From Rhizomys pruinosus (taxonomy: Eukaryota; Chordata; Mammalia; Rodentia; Spalacidae), in NCBI GenBank assembly GCA_009823505.1, contig VZQC01005680.1, positions 8,496,968 through 8,560,967 on the forward strand: DNA of 64,000 nucleotides. Direction: 5' to 3'. Shown here piece after piece: positions 36,673-50,724 of this stretch. A program made the position numbers and the translations under genes. Under the pieces are notes generated by a model. That model saw only the letters and a program-made list of their open reading frames with translations, was not told where the DNA came from and made no database searches. Position 1 is the first letter of the stretch. Every line of letters begins with the position of its first letter.

Positions 36673-37815
36673 AAGATAATTTTTACCTTTAAAAGAAGAT
36701 TGGGAGTTTTAAAGTTTTGCTATATTTTATACTATATTACTATGTATTTGGGGGGACAAAGAATGAAAGTTTATAGCTTGAAGTGAAGTGCTTGTTAATC
36801 AAGTTGAATAAAATGTAGACTGCCCTTGTTAGCCTTAATTGTCCTTACCTGGAAAAAGTTTCAGTTAAATAACTGTTATCAGTTTACTCTGTGTGTATGC
36901 CTTATAAGTATGCAGTATGGCATAGCCTGCTGTCAGTGGTATCATCCTCTGGGCAGATGGTTCAGAAATGCATAAAGGATACTACCTGATGGTGAACTTC
37001 AGTGCACTAAGGTTAAAAAGTGATTAAAAGGAATTACTTTTGACAAGGGGATATTAACTCTATTATACAGCATAGGCTATCAAAGTAAAATCCCAAGTGA
37101 AAGGAATGGATTCTGTCTTTTGAAGCTCTTAACAAAAGGTCTCAAAGACTCTCAATCAATACTGGCCATTTCTCCTGGCCTTTGTCCAACCAGAACTTTA
37201 CAATAAGACCCTATTGCTGAAGATACTACCTACATGAACCATAAAACAAGGAGAAATCATGCTGCTGCTATCAAAGCTTCATCTCCCCTGACTAACTTCT
37301 ATAGTGCTGGAAGCTACATGAAGAGAAAATTAATCATCAACCTTACCCAGCCATGAATCCTGCCAGCTGCAAGAAAAGATGGCCTGGCAAAATATGCCCA
37401 CTGAAACAATATTCCCTGAATGTTATGGCAGTAACCTAACGCTTCCTAACTGGCTTTAAGGTCTGCATCATAGTACGGAACCCATATTTGACACTGATAT
37501 CAGGCCTTAGAACCTGTGTCTAGAGAGAACATAAGCTATGGGACATCGGAATAGTATTATTCTGATATATATATATATATTATTAATATATATATATATA
37601 ATATATATTAGTATTTAACTGTCTCCTAAAGATTTATTATTATATTCAGAGGTTAATGTGTCCCTCAGTTCTCATCAGAGACTCTTCTTTATGCAGCAGA
37701 TGGTAATTAGCATAGAGACGTGCAACTGGTCAAAGTGCAGAGTGATTACCCCTGAATAGGACACCTCTATCAAACTTGTTCCTCCCAAGGGTCATTAATC
37801 ATTGTGGAAGAAGAG
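36673..37815. other. Unassigned sequence with an AT palindromic tract
   Basis: Unique-looking. (TA)n at 37565-37608 can fold on itself. No gene supported. Confidence 0.5.
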
Positions 37816-37819
37816 GTGA

Positions 37820-38195
37820 AAAGATTAAGATCCAGATGTGGCAGAAGACCACAAGGAAAAAGAGTTTTCCAAACAGCTGGATATTTATTCATATGAACTC
37901 ACAGCAACGGTGAGAACATATGCAAGTACCACATAAGCTTAAGTCACACAAAATCCCAGCACAGAATTGGAGAATTGGTGAAGAAAACCCAATATTACCT
38001 AAGGAACTACTGGCAAATAAGAGTTATTATCATTTAAGGATGGCACTCTTGGTAGTTTGACTGGATTTCAGTATGGTCTGAAGGACAAAATTTTGACTCC
38101 ATTGGTGGGTGGGTCCATATTGGGGAGGAGATCTAATAAATAAAAATATATTTTATGAATGTTACAAAAATTCAATAAAAAATAAAGAAAGCAAT
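37820..38195 (+). mobile_element. Old L1 3' UTR, sense
   Basis: TATGAACTCACAGCAACGGT and the AATAAAAAATAAAG end match the Lx 3' UTR pattern. Confidence 0.55.
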
Positions 38196-38880
38196 CCATA
38201 GTCACAGAAAAATTTAAGTCTCTTACAAATTTAGGGAACAGTGGCAGTTAATACAGAGTATATACAAGTAAATCTCAAATATATACAAGGGGAACAGACT
38301 ACTTTTGTCAGAGTGAACATATAAAGCCAGGTTTTAATTCATAACATTATCCTAATGGGTAGGTGGGATTATGGGAGTAACAGCATGAATAAGAGCCATG
38401 CTGACTCAAGTATACAAATTAGTCTGCATGGGTTCTGTGCATACTGTCACCATTGCTGTGAGTTCATATGAACAAGTTCCTAAAGGCCTGTCTCTCTCCG
38501 CTAATGTTTATCAGCCAACCCACTGTCTGACAATCATTCCTCCCCATATTCCTTAATGGTCCCTGAGTCATGGGTGGGTGAGCTTTAATATAGTAGTCCT
38601 ATAGGGAGACATCCACTCAGCGATCCTTATTCTCTATACTTTGGCCATTTGTGGACTTCTGTTTGCATCACATTCTGTTGTATGAGGTTCAGTTCTGACA
38701 GTGGAGAAATGCATTAGTATTTTCTCAATCCCCTGTTACACTATGTTCTATGAGCATTAGACATAGAGGTTCCACTGTGGATGTGTCATTTAGGATTAGT
38801 CATCTCTCAAAAATATAGTCTCTGTGTTTGACTAGTTGTAGAAATCTGTAATAGTCTCTAGCTCTAACAAAAATAAATTT
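38196..38880. other. Old L1 3' UTR-like and unassigned sequence
   Basis: 38440-38700 resembles L1 3' UTR in reverse orientation. No gene. Confidence 0.4.
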
Positions 38881-39477
38881 ATTTGGTTGAATGCAATCTC
38901 AATCAAGATTCCTATGACCTTCTTCACAGAGCTAGGAAAAAAAATTCTAAAATTCTTATGAAATCACAAATGGTCCTGGATAGCCAAAGAAATCTTAAGC
39001 AAAACAAGCAATGCTGGGGGGGGGGCAGGGGATCACCATACCAGATCTCAAAATATATTACAGAGCAGTAGCCATAAAATAGTATGGTACTGGCTCAAAA
39101 ATAGATATGTAGATCAGTGGAACTTAATGGAAGTCCCAAACATGAATGCATGCAATTTCAGCCCCAAGATATCTGACAACAATTCCAGTAACACATAGTG
39201 GAGGAAAGACAGCATCTTCAATAAACAGTGCTGGCTAAACTAGATCTCCAATGGTAAAAGAACGGAATTGGATACTTGTCCTTCACTCTGCACAAGGGCA
39301 ACTCCCAATGGATCGAATCCCTCAATATGAAACCCAATACTCTAAAACTGCTAGAAGAAAACATAGACAATACCCTATAAGACACAAGAATAGGAAAGGA
39401 TTACTAAATCTGACATTAGCTGCTCAGGCATAAGGTCAACAATTGATAACTGGCATCACATTAAACTAAAAAAATCT

Positions 39478-40233
39478 AATTGGCTATTGGCTCTCCCCTT
39501 GGAGAAATAACCCATGGCTGATGCCACAAGCTTACATCCTCTACAGGTTAGATGTTATAAGCCACAGTAAGACCCTGTCATATTTAACAGGGGGGAAAAT
39601 TGTAATTCATGGATTAACATATCCAAACATGTGTCTATGCTAAAGTAACCTACCATAACTATTAGTGCTGCTTAAATACCTATATATCTAATTGCTTGTT
39701 CTTCATTAGTAGGATCGAAAGGTTATTCCTGGACAAACTGTCAGCCCATGAAAGGAAACAGCCAGAATTGACCAGAGTCCAAGTCAACAGCTCCAGAGAG
39801 AGTGGACTGTTTTACCTCTCATCCACCTGTGCCCCTTTTCTAAGCCTAGGGAACAACCTGCGGAAGAGGGGGCGTGGTAGAATGTAAGGGCTGCGATTGG
39901 GGTGAATGGTGAAACTACAGCAATGTAGTCTGGACACTCATTTGATCAACTTGATTGAACAAACAACCTGTCACCCCCCACTGGATGGTGGGGCTGTAGG
40001 TGTTTGGGCACAACAGCCTGCAGATAGGTTTTGCATGAAGGATGCTTGTACTCATGGATTATCACTTATAGCTAAAAATGAAAAAAAAAAACTGAGAGAA
40101 AGATGCAGGACAGTTATGGCAGAATGCATGATCTGGGATGGGGTGGGGGTGGGGGGAGGGAAAGGGAAATAAGCCTGAACTGAATTGGAAAAAATGTATG
40201 AAATGCACAAAGCATCAATAAAAATTAATTTAA
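39478..40233 (+). mobile_element. Half-L1-like retroposon, copy 1
   Basis: About 756 bp inserted in L1 ORF2, flanked by AAAAAAATCT (39468-39477 and 40234-40243). It ends CATCAATAAAAATTAATTT plus A's, so it was retroposed. The shared tail starts at TAAATACCTATATATCTAAT (39673). About 190 bp of extra 5' sequence is absent from the other two copies as assembled. Confidence 0.75.
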
Positions 40234-40713
40234 AAAAAAATCTCTGTACAGCAAAGGAAACAACCATAGAAGTAAAGACAAAACTCATTGATTGGGAGAA
40301 AATGTTTACCTGCTCCACATCCAATAGAGGATTAATATTCAGGGTATTCAAAGATCACAAAAAGCAAAGAAAGAAGAAATTAACATCCTATTAAAAAGAT
40401 GGGCTTCAAAGGACAGAAGAAAGGAGCAACCATCCCCAGGCACCTAGAAAGAGAAATCAATAAAAGCATAACTGCAGAAGTAGAAGCCTAAACCAAAACC
40501 GCAAATGGATAATAAGGTGAAAGGAAGCAACATAAGCCTACCAGTTATAATGTTAAATATTAATGGACTAAACTCCCCAATCAAAAGAAATAGACTGGGA
40601 GATTGGATTAGGAAACAGAACCCATCAATATGCTGTGTACAACAAATGTATCTTACCTTCAAGGATAGGCACCACCTTAAAGTGAAAGGATGGAAAAAAA
40701 ATATTCCAAGCAA

Positions 40714-40961
40714 GGGCTGGAGAGATGGCCTAGCGGATAAGAGCGCCGACCGCTCTTGCAGAGGACCCGGGTTCGATCCCCAGCATCCACGTGGCGGCTG
40801 AGAACCGTCTGAAACTCCAATTCCAGGAGAACTCCAGTTCCAGGGGAATCCGACACCCTCTTCTGACCTCCGCAGCATTGCACGACACGGGTGCACAGAC
40901 TTGCATGCAGACAATACATTCATACACATACAGAAATAAATAAAATTAATAAAAAAAATTT
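40714..40961 (+). mobile_element. B2 SINE inside L1 ORF2
   Basis: Full-length young copy. Flanking duplication AAAAAAATATTCCAAGCAA (40695-40713 and 40962-40980). Confidence 0.93.
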
Positions 40962-43662
40962 AAAAAAATATTCCAAGCAAACGGTACCAAAAAGAAATCA
41001 GGTGTTGCTTTTTTAATATCAGAAAAAATAGACTTCAAAATAAAAGAAATCAGAAGAGACAAAGAACGCCATTACATTTTTATCAAAGGAACAATCCACC
41101 AAGACAATTTCACAATTATGAATATATATGCACCAAATTCTGGTGCACCAAACTTTACAAAGACAATTCTCCAGGACCACAAGGAACAGATTAACTCCAT
41201 TACACTCATAGTAGGGGACTTCAATACCCCACTGAGCCATTTGGACAGGTCAACAGGACAAAGAACAAACAGAGAGACATCTTAACTGAATGATATGATA
41301 CACCAAATGGACCTCACAGACATCTACCAAATATTCCACCCTAATATCATAGAATACACTTTCTACTCAGCACCCCAGGGAACATTCTCCAAAATCGACC
41401 ACATACTGGGACACAAAAGAAACCTCCACAAATACAAAAAGATAGAAATAATTTCATGCATTCTATCAGACCACAATGCAATAAGCTCACTATCAACACC
41501 AGGATCAGCCCTACTATCTACAAGAACACATGGAGACTAAACAACACACTCCTGAATAATGAATGGGTCAAGGAAGAGATAAGGAAAGAAATAAAAGCAT
41601 TCCTGGAATTGAATTACAATGATAATACAACACAACAAAACCTATGGGATACTTTAAAAGCAGTCCTAAGAGAGAAGTTTATAGCCCTGGGTGCCTACAT
41701 TAGAAAAACAGAAAGAGCACAAGTGAGCGACCTAACACTACAGGTAAAAGCACTTGATAGGAAACAGCAGATGAACCCTAAACACAACAGACAGGAAGAA
41801 ATAACAAAATCAGAGCAGAAATCAATGAAATAGAAACAAAGAAAACAATACAAACAAAATCAATGAATCCAAAAGTTGGTTCTTTGAAAGAATAAATGAG
41901 ATAGTCAGACGTCTAGCCCAGTTAACCAAAAGAAAGAAGGAACAACTCCAAATCAATACAATCCATGATGAAAAGGGAAATATCACAATAGACAATGAAA
42001 AGATCCAGAAAATCATACAGGAATACTTCAAAAACCTATAGTCTACCAAGTTTGAAAACCTAGAAGAAATGGATGAATATCTGAAATCCTGGGAATCACT
42101 AAAGCTCAACCAAGAAGAGATCGACAGCTTAAACAGACCCATAATATATGAAGAAATTGAAGATGTAATAAGAAAACTCCCAAATCAAAAAAAGCCCAGG
42201 CCCAGATGGTTTCACAACAGAATTCTATAAAACATTTCAAAAAGACTTACAACCATTATTACTCAAATTGTTTAGAAGGATACAAACACAGGGAATTCTC
42301 CCAAATTCCTTCTATGAAGCCAGCACCACTCTATTACCAAAACCAGGGAAAAACACAACCAAAAAGGAGAACTACAGACCCATCTCACTAATGAACACAG
42401 ATGCCAAAATTTTAAACAGGATGCTGGCAAATCCCATACAGACCCACATCAAGAAGAGCATCCATCATGACCAAGTTGGATTCATACCAGAGATGCAGGG
42501 ATAGTTCAACATATGAAAATCAGTAAATATCATCAAGCATATAAATGGACTGAAGGACAAAAACCATACCATCATCTCAATTGATGCTGAAAAAGCCTTT
42601 GACAAAATCCAGCATCCCTTCACGCTTAAAGTCCTAGAGGGAACTGGATTGGAGGGATCATTCCTCAATGTAATCAAAGCCATATACAGGAAACCCACAG
42701 CCAATATCATCCTAAATGGGGAAACAACAGAAGCATTCCCTTTAAAGGTAGGAACTCAGCAAGGCTGTCCCCTGTCACCACTCCTCTTCAATAGAGTGCT
42801 TGAAACACTTGCTATGGCAATAAGGCAAGAAAAGGAAATCAAAGGATTACTAATAGGAAAAGAGGAATTCGAGCTATCCCTTTTTGCTGATGATATGATT
42901 GTTTACTTAAGGGATGCTAAAAACTCCACCAGAAAACTCCTAGAAACGATTAACAGCTTCAGTAAAGTGGCAGGATACAAATTTAACCTAGAAAAATCAG
43001 TAGCCTTTCTTTACACCAACAACAAGCAACTGAATAAGGAATTCAAGGAGACCTTCTCACTCACAATAGCCTGAAAAACAATAAAACACCTAGGAACAAA
43101 CCTAACCAAAGACACCAAAGATCTCCAACAAAAATTTTAAACCCTTGAAGAAAGAAATTGAAGAAGACATCAGAAGATGGGAAAACCTCCAATGCTCATG
43201 AATTGGGAAAATTAATAGAGTAAAAATGTCTACTCTATCCAAAATCTTGTATAGATTTAATGCAATCCCAATTAAAATCCCCAAGAGTTTCTTCACAGGC
43301 TTGGGAAAAAAGTCCTTAATTTCATTTGGAAAAACAAAAGACCCCGAATATCCAAAACATTCCTGAGTGAAAAGACCAATACAGGGGGGATCTCTATACC
43401 AGATTTCAAACTATACTACAGGGCTATAGTCATAAAAACGGCTTGGTACTGGCAAAAAAACAAACCTGTTGACCAGTGGGACAAAATTGAAGATCCAAAC
43501 TTGAGCACATGCAATTTCAGCCATCTCATATTTGACAAGGGGCCAAGAAGACACAATGGAGTAAAAACAGCATCTTCAGGAAGTGGTGATGGCAAAACTG
43601 GATCACCATTTGTAGAAGAATGAAATTAAACCCCTACCTCTCGCCCTGTACAAAAGTCAACT

Positions 43663-44104
43663 ATATATTTAATTGCTTGTGCTTCATTAGTAGGATTGAA
43701 AGGTTTATTCCTGGACAAACTGTCAGCCCATGAAAGGAAACAGCCAGAATTGACCAGAGTCTAAAACAGCTCCAGAGAAAGTAGACTGTTTTGCTTCTTG
43801 TCCACCTGTGCCCCTTTTCTAAGCCTAGGGAACAATCTGTGGAAGAGGGGGCATGGTAGAATGTAAGGGTAGTGATTGGGGTGAATGGTGAAACTACAGC
43901 AATATAGACTGGACATTTATTTGATCAACTTTATTGAACATACAAATCCCCCAGCTGGATGGTGGGAGCCTTGGGCTGTGTGGGTTTGGGCACAACTGTT
44001 TGCAAATTGGTTTTACATGAAGGATGCTTGTACTCATAAATTATTACTTATTGTTAAAAAATGAAAAAAATAAAGTAATAGAAAAAAATCACTACTGAAA
44101 AAAT
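43663..44104 (+). mobile_element. Half-L1-like retroposon, copy 2
   Basis: About 440 bp, 5'-truncated, starting just inside the common tail (ATATATTTAATTGCTTGTGC). Flanked by AGTCAACT (43655-43662 and 44105-44112), which restores L1 ORF2. Ends in an A-rich tail. Confidence 0.78.
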
Positions 44105-46204
44105 AGTCAACTCCAGATGGATTAAAGACTTCAACGTGAAACCCCAAACTGTGAAGGTGACAGGAGAAAAAGTTGGCAGCAGACTACAAGACATAAGCAT
44201 AGGAAAAGACTTTCTAAATCAGACAGCAGCTGCACAAGAATTAAGGTCGACAATTGACAAATGGGACCTCATTAAACTTAAAAGCTTCTGTACATCAAAA
44301 GAAACAATCAAGGAAGTGAAGAGATAACCCACAGAATGGGAGGAAATTTTCACTGCAGAAACATCTAACAAAGCATTGATTTCCAGAATATATAAACTAC
44401 TCAAAAAACAAAGAAGAAAGAAAACAAATGACCCACTCAATAGATGGAGCAAAGAGCTGAACAGAGACTTCACAAGTGAGGAACTAGAGATGGCTGAGAA
44501 ACACCTTAAGAAGTGTTCAGCATCACTAATCATTAAGGAAATGCAAATCAAAACCACTTTAAGATATCATCTTACTCCAATAAGACTGGCTAGGATCAAG
44601 AAAACAAATGATACCAAGTGCCGGAGAGGTTGTGGGGAAAGGGGAACACTCATCCACTGCTGGTGGGAATGTAAACTCGTACAGCCACTATGGAAAGTAG
44701 TGTGGAGAACCTTTGGAAGACTTGAAATGAACTTGCCAACTGACCCAGCCATACCACTCCTGGGTATGTATCCACAATACTCATCTTACTGCAGAGATAC
44801 ATGCACAGTCATGTTTATTGCAGCTCTCTTCACAATAGCAAGGAGCTGTAACCAACCCATGTGCCCCTCAACTGAGGAGTGGATTAAAAAATGTGGTACA
44901 TCTACACAATGGAATTCTATGCAGTGGTAAAGAAAGATGATATCATGAGCTTTGCAGGTAAATGGCTGGAGCTAGAAGATATCATGCTGAAGTGAATGGT
45001 ATCCCTCATCTGTGGATGCTAACACCAATTACATAATTGTATCGCAAACTGCGAAAGGTCAATGTGATCTGAAAACAACTGAACTCTTATATGGTGAATC
45101 CCTTAAAAAATAATAAAAGGTGTTAGAAAAATAATAAGATGGGCTAAAAACCTGAACATAGAGTTCTTAATTGAAGAAATAAAAATGTCTAAGAAATATA
45201 TTTAAAAGTTCTCAACATTCTTAATGGAGAAATGTAAATCAAAACCACTTTAATATTTCATCTTATCCCAATCAGACAGGCTAAGTTCAAGAGAAAAGTT
45301 ACCAAATAGTCATTCACTAACCTTGGCTCTTACAAATTTCTTCCCCCTCTTCTGCAGTGGTACCTGAGACATCAGTGGGTCAGGAATCCTATGCAGAGAC
45401 AACTACTCTGAAGTCTCTTATTCTCCAAAATTTGGCCAGTTGTGAGCTTCTGTGTGCATATCACTCTGTTGTATAGGAAGCTGGTAGGAAATAGAGGCTT
45501 TCAGGTCTGTGAGAGGTTGCTCATATGAACTTGCAACAATGGTGATGGCATGCACAAGATGCATATTGTCTCAATCAGACAAAACCTCAGCATAGACAGA
45601 GGGAAATAGGAAGCAAGCCCCAACCCTAGTCTCTGAAATATTGCCAACTGATCTTCTATAAGGGAATCTAGATAGGCTGACTAGATTCCAGTGTCTGAAC
45701 TCACACTGAGAAGCATATGGGAACAAATACTTGAGCAGGCAGGATTAAACATGCATGACAGGATGTACAATATCTGGTGGGGAGGGGTAGGCTACTGGGA
45801 GCATGGATCAGGGTGGGCTTCCAATTTTCATTAAGATCTATTACATATAATGCACAAAAATTCAATAAAAATAAACATTAAAAAAAGATACACCAAGTGC
45901 TGAGGCTGTGGGGATAGGGGAACAGTAAGTGTTTGCTGCTTGGATCACAAACCCATGCATCCATTATGGAAAGCATTGTGGAGAACTCATAAAACTAAAA
46001 ATGAATCTACCATATGATCCAGTTATAACACTCCTTAGCATAAACCCAGAGGACTCATCCTTCTGTCAAAATAATTCTAGAAACTTAATAGAAGGGATGA
46101 TGTGAAGGAAATGTAAAAAGGTGTGGGTGAATATTAGTGAGTGGAGGAGATGATCAAGTACATTGTACAAAATCCTCTAAGAATAAAGAAATATTATTTA
46201 AGGG

Positions 46205-46430
46205 ATTCTGGAGAGACAGCTCAGGAGTTAAGAGGACTGGCTGCTCTTTCAGAGGAACAGGGTTCAATTCCCAGCACACATGGCAGTAACAACAATAATT
46301 ATCTCCAGTTCCAGGGAAATTCAACTTCCTCTTCTGACCTCCCATGGCATTGCATGACATGCGTGCACTTACACACATGCAGGCAATACATACATATACA
46401 TAAAATAAAAATAATAAATAAAATAGTTTT
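46205..46430 (+). mobile_element. B2 SINE, old
   Basis: GGATTCTGGAGAGACAGCTCAGG start. One copy of the unit duplicated in young B2. Confidence 0.72.
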
Positions 46431-46469
46431 AAAAATCATTTATACATATATTATTGAATTTTTGTATAT

Positions 46470-46640
46470 TTCATATATAACATCTTAATCATCTTAATAT
46501 CCCCTTCCCCATAAGCACCCCCCCCATAATTCCCACACTGGATTTTATGCATTCTGTCATTTGTGCTGAGGCCTCCACTGTCAAGTTAGTGTCGCCTGAT
46601 GTCCCTCAGTCCAAGTTTAACCAAATGCAGAAATCAATTT
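46470..46640 (-). mobile_element. Old L1 3' UTR fragment, antisense
   Basis: Resembles 4985-5120: CCCCTTCCCC, GCATTCTGTCATTT, then AGTTAGTGTCGCCTG. Confidence 0.45.
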
Positions 46641-49600
46641 TTAAGAAAATACTGTTCATGGGATTTATTCCACTGTATCATATTCTGAGTAAGATGAGTT
46701 TTATATTATGATATGGACACTAATTCATGATTTGGGAAGTCACTTGAGTTTTTTGAGTAGCTGAAGTTCTCTTTTACAGAACTCTGCTCCTGTACTTGAC
46801 AACTGAAGTCTTCCCAGCACTGATTTCATTAGCTGCTCTAAAGATTGATTACTTGAAAATTCTTGATTGGAAAAATTCTCCCATGTGCTTTGCTCCTGGG
46901 TCTCTTGACTTCAGAACAGTATTGAAATCACTACAGCTATAGCTGAAAATCTTAAAGATGCTTGTATTACCTCCTCAAAAGTGTTAGCACTCATCATGGT
47001 CATATCCATGACACTACTGAATGAATAAAAGGATGAGTCTTTGGCCATTTGACAATCCAAAAGAAAAAAAAATGTATATATAATGACTGATAAGAAAATC
47101 CCACCCTCAAAGACAGTCAGTTCATAATACATAAATGCAGTACAAAGACCCTAGTACCATGGCTGATATGAAAGCATTTGGCCTACACTTTCCTCTTCTC
47201 TCAGGGATGCACAACTCAGGAAACAATACTCCTTTTATTTGACCATCATGAGGACAGCTGCCAAGAAACCAGGACTACCAGAAAGCACAAGACAGTGTAT
47301 CTAGATTCAGTCCTCTAAGCTGCAGAGAGTGCCTCACCACATACTTACCCATAAGTTCCTCAGAATAGCTCTGCTTTCTCCATCCCCTGAAAATAACGTT
47401 TCCTTCCTGACAATCCAGTGGTCACCATGTAGCCTACAGTATTCTGTCTCCTGGTGCTGGATCTTTTGATATTAACACAGCTCCTTTACCATGCCTGTCC
47501 TTCATGTCACTCAAATGACAGACCATGACAGAAAAATCAAGCTTGAATTTCATAGAAAGCAGATTTCCAACAAACATCCCAAATCATGGTTGAACTAATT
47601 CCTGGCACCATCAACCAGCCAAGTGAACAAATATAATTAAACATCAAAGCATCTTGAAGGCCAGTAAGCAGGCACATATTCTGCCTGCCGCCCCACATAT
47701 AGCACATTAAAAGGGTAATTTATTATCAACATGACCTCCAAACATCAATAATTCCAGTCAGTATTGCTTGACAAAAAGGTTTCATCAAGGAAACATTTTC
47801 CAATGAAACAGTTGGAAGGACACACTGTTTCCATTAAAAGTAGTTGGATTTTTCAGCCTTAAACATAAATGAACACGCAAATACTACATGAAAATGAAGA
47901 CAATGTATACCTAAAGAACCAGGCCAACTAAAAGCAGAAAAAACTGCAACCATGATGCAGTAACAACATGTTCTGGGTCAGGGTCAGAGGGCAGACAAAG
48001 AGAGCTGCCACCCCAGAATATATAAAGTGGCAGGTGATTTTCTATAGAAAAATCAACAAAAAATATTTTCAGTTATGTGTTAAGCAGTATCAAGGGCAAG
48101 TCCGCAGTCCTGCCTTGAGACAGAGAAGCCTACAGATCAAAGCAAACATCAGTGGATGGAGGACCTCCTAGAGACAAGGACAGGAGGCAAGGGGGACATA
48201 AAAATACAAAAAAGAAAAAAGGAAAAAAAAAGGCTAACAGTTTATGGAGAAAGACTGAGCTATGCAGAGTTCAGAATGACAGCTACCCTTCTCCTGAAAG
48301 CTTCTAGTAAATTCTTGGTTCCTTTCCACTAAAAATATGTAAAGTATCCAAAGTATTAACAATAATGTTAATATAATATTTAAACCATAATGATATATAG
48401 GCTTAGGAATGATTACAGTCTCCCATGTTCCATTCTTTTGGTTAGATTACAAGTGATAAAACTAATGAAAAAAAATCTAAGCAAAACTTCCATGGGTGTG
48501 AAACCCTGGAGAGAAGCAGATGTTTTCTTTCTAAAGATCTACAGCCAGTTTTTCACTTAGTGCACAGGTGTTCTGGCCTAGGTACATTCAAAAGGCAGTC
48601 TGCAATTGTTTTGTGGTATTGTTTTGACCACAATTAATTATTCTACCAAACACTGACAAATGTCAAGCACAAATTAGAAAAGTATCTTATTTTCCCAGTC
48701 AAGTAAAACACAAGACACCAAGATTACTCAGGCGACCATTTTCCCATCACAACTCCATTGATCTGGTGGCCCTGTGTGTTTCTTACACCCTTATTACCCC
48801 ACAGTCATTTGATGTTCTTGTTTTTTAAGTATCTATGACACTGTTTGGTTTCTGTCCCAGCTTGTGTCCCACACATCTCTATTAGTGTCAGTCTTTTACC
48901 TCTGTCCTCTCACTATTCAGAGCACCCCTGGTCCAGAACACATGAAACCTGGTGGTGCCTTTCCTCCCAGCTTCTCCAGCACTAAGAATGAATAATCAGT
49001 AACTAAGAATGAAAACAGATGGCTCTCTCTGTTAGACAATGTAGCCAATGGCTGTGCTGTAAGCACAAGACTGGTCTCAGTCTGCAGGCAGAGTATAGAC
49101 CTCAGGGTTCTAAGCAATCCCAGGAACTCTCACAGTGACCTGACATTCCATGAAACAGGGAGAGGATTTGTTCATAAAACGCTATTCCCCTGTAGACAGG
49201 CACATAAACCAACAGTAGGAAGGAATCACTTGACTTGTCTCTGTCACCAAGAGCTAGAAGTCCAATAGAAGGCATTCCATAGAACAGGAGATGCCTCTCA
49301 GGCTGAAGAACAGACCCTGGAAACAGGGAATATTTTCATCCAATTGAAGCCATCTAAAGCTTTGCTGTTGCCTATGGAAAAGTTACTAATATTGGTTAGA
49401 ATTTTGTCTCCAGGACAGATCTATAAGTCTTCTTCGTATCCTGTGGGAACTCCAGGATCAAGTAGCTAGCAAGCAACTCTCCACTCTATGTAGCAGGTGA
49501 GCTCTAAGGTTCAGGGTCCCAGAACACCTGATCCTTGACAGCTGTTACCTCCAACAGCTCCCAAGCTCCCTCAAGGCCACATTCAGAGCACTTGTACAAT

Positions 49601-50037
49601 TTCAACTTTAGTTCTGTCTGCTCATCTGCCTCCCTGGTTGGACTTTTGGGGGGGGAAGATGCATTAAGTCACTTCTGTGACTGGAACCCAAACCACTAAA
49701 TATTTCCTGACACATCATAAGCACAAAATGTATGCCCTAGGCTCACTGAATGAAGAACTTGACCTTTGGGTAGTAAACTACTGTCATTTCCTTTATTCTG
49801 TTTAAAACAATGTATCACTGTGTTTGAGATACTTCCCTTTACAGAACCTAGTGTGATAGAAACAAAGACTAGCATATACAGAAGGAACACTCAAATACCT
49901 GCTTTCCCAGAGTCCTTTGCAGCCAACCTTGTGGCTTAGGCTCTGCCAGCCCAACCTAGCATCTGTGCATGTACTGGAGCAAGAGGGAGAGGGATGCAAA
50001 ACACTGAATTAAAAAGAGAATCAATCATTAATTATAT

Positions 50038-50090
<53 letters not shown>

Positions 50091-50720
50091 TTCTCTCTGA
50101 ATGACTTTCTCTGCTTTTCTGTCACTCTGCTTCAGTGTATTTCTCACACATTTTTTGTCATTCTGAGCATCTGTCCCTTTGTTTGTATCTGACTTCTATG
50201 TCACTTTCCATCTTTCTGTATTTCTGGAACTCTATCTCCCCAGCTCATTCTCACTGAAGTTATCTAGATGATACTTTATTTGATGCAAAAGATGTTATTC
50301 TGTTATCTGACACCTCATGAATTGTAGCTGCAAACAGATATCTTTATTAGATCACATCTGTAGCACAGGTAAGACATTGTTCCTGGCACCTCATTGTTAA
50401 GCCATGATCTTGAGCCCTAATCAATGATTCTATCACCTTCTCAGAGTACTCTTAATCAGCTCCTCTTGCTTACTGGCCACATCCAGATATTCCAGACATG
50501 CATGGATACTGCTAATTTAGATATGTCTTTGACATATAGGGGATGTTTTTCAGAATTGCAGCAAGAAGATGTTGTATGAAATTTTGGAAGTAATTAAGTC
50601 TCTTGAAAGTTCTTTGAAGATAAACTAAAAGAATGCTTACCTGGGCAATCACTGAAGTTACCTCCAGGGATATGTGTTGGGGGTTCAATTAAAACACTAA
50701 TGGAAAAAAATAAAAATAAA
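46641..50720. other. Upstream region of the second beta-defensin
   Basis: Mostly unique-looking. 47480-50000 has diverged copies elsewhere in the window (26030-26350, 33190-35620), and 50095-50335 resembles 31020-31250. A (CT)n run lies at 50041-50090. No exon found. Confidence 0.55.
50041..50090. repeat. (CT)n microsatellite
   Basis: About 23 CT units, 1.1 kb upstream of the second defensin's ATG. Confidence 0.9.
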
Positions 50721-50724
50721 AAGA

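Larger units (their letters stand above)
40406..45135 (+). mobile_element. Younger LINE-1, ORF2 nearly complete, sense
   Basis: Begins in the last codons of ORF1 (GGACAGAAGAAAGGAGCAAC) and continues through ORF2: endonuclease (40505-41540), spacer (41456-41833), reverse transcriptase with the F-A-D-D active site (42649-43074) and C-terminal region with a CCHC-like segment (44376-44930). Ends in a 3' UTR and A-rich tail. Duplication AAGATGGGCT at 40396-40405 and 45136-45145. Disrupted by frameshifts, a B2 (40714) and a half-L1-like copy (43663). Confidence 0.88.
38881..46110 (+). mobile_element. Host L1 (older) carrying nested insertions
   Basis: Old L1 ORF2 C-terminal part in three pieces: 38881-39477, 40234-40405 and 45136-46110 (the last includes the 3' UTR). 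The gaps are filled by a half-L1-like element and by a younger L1. Junction duplications let the old L1 be read straight through. Confidence 0.8.
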
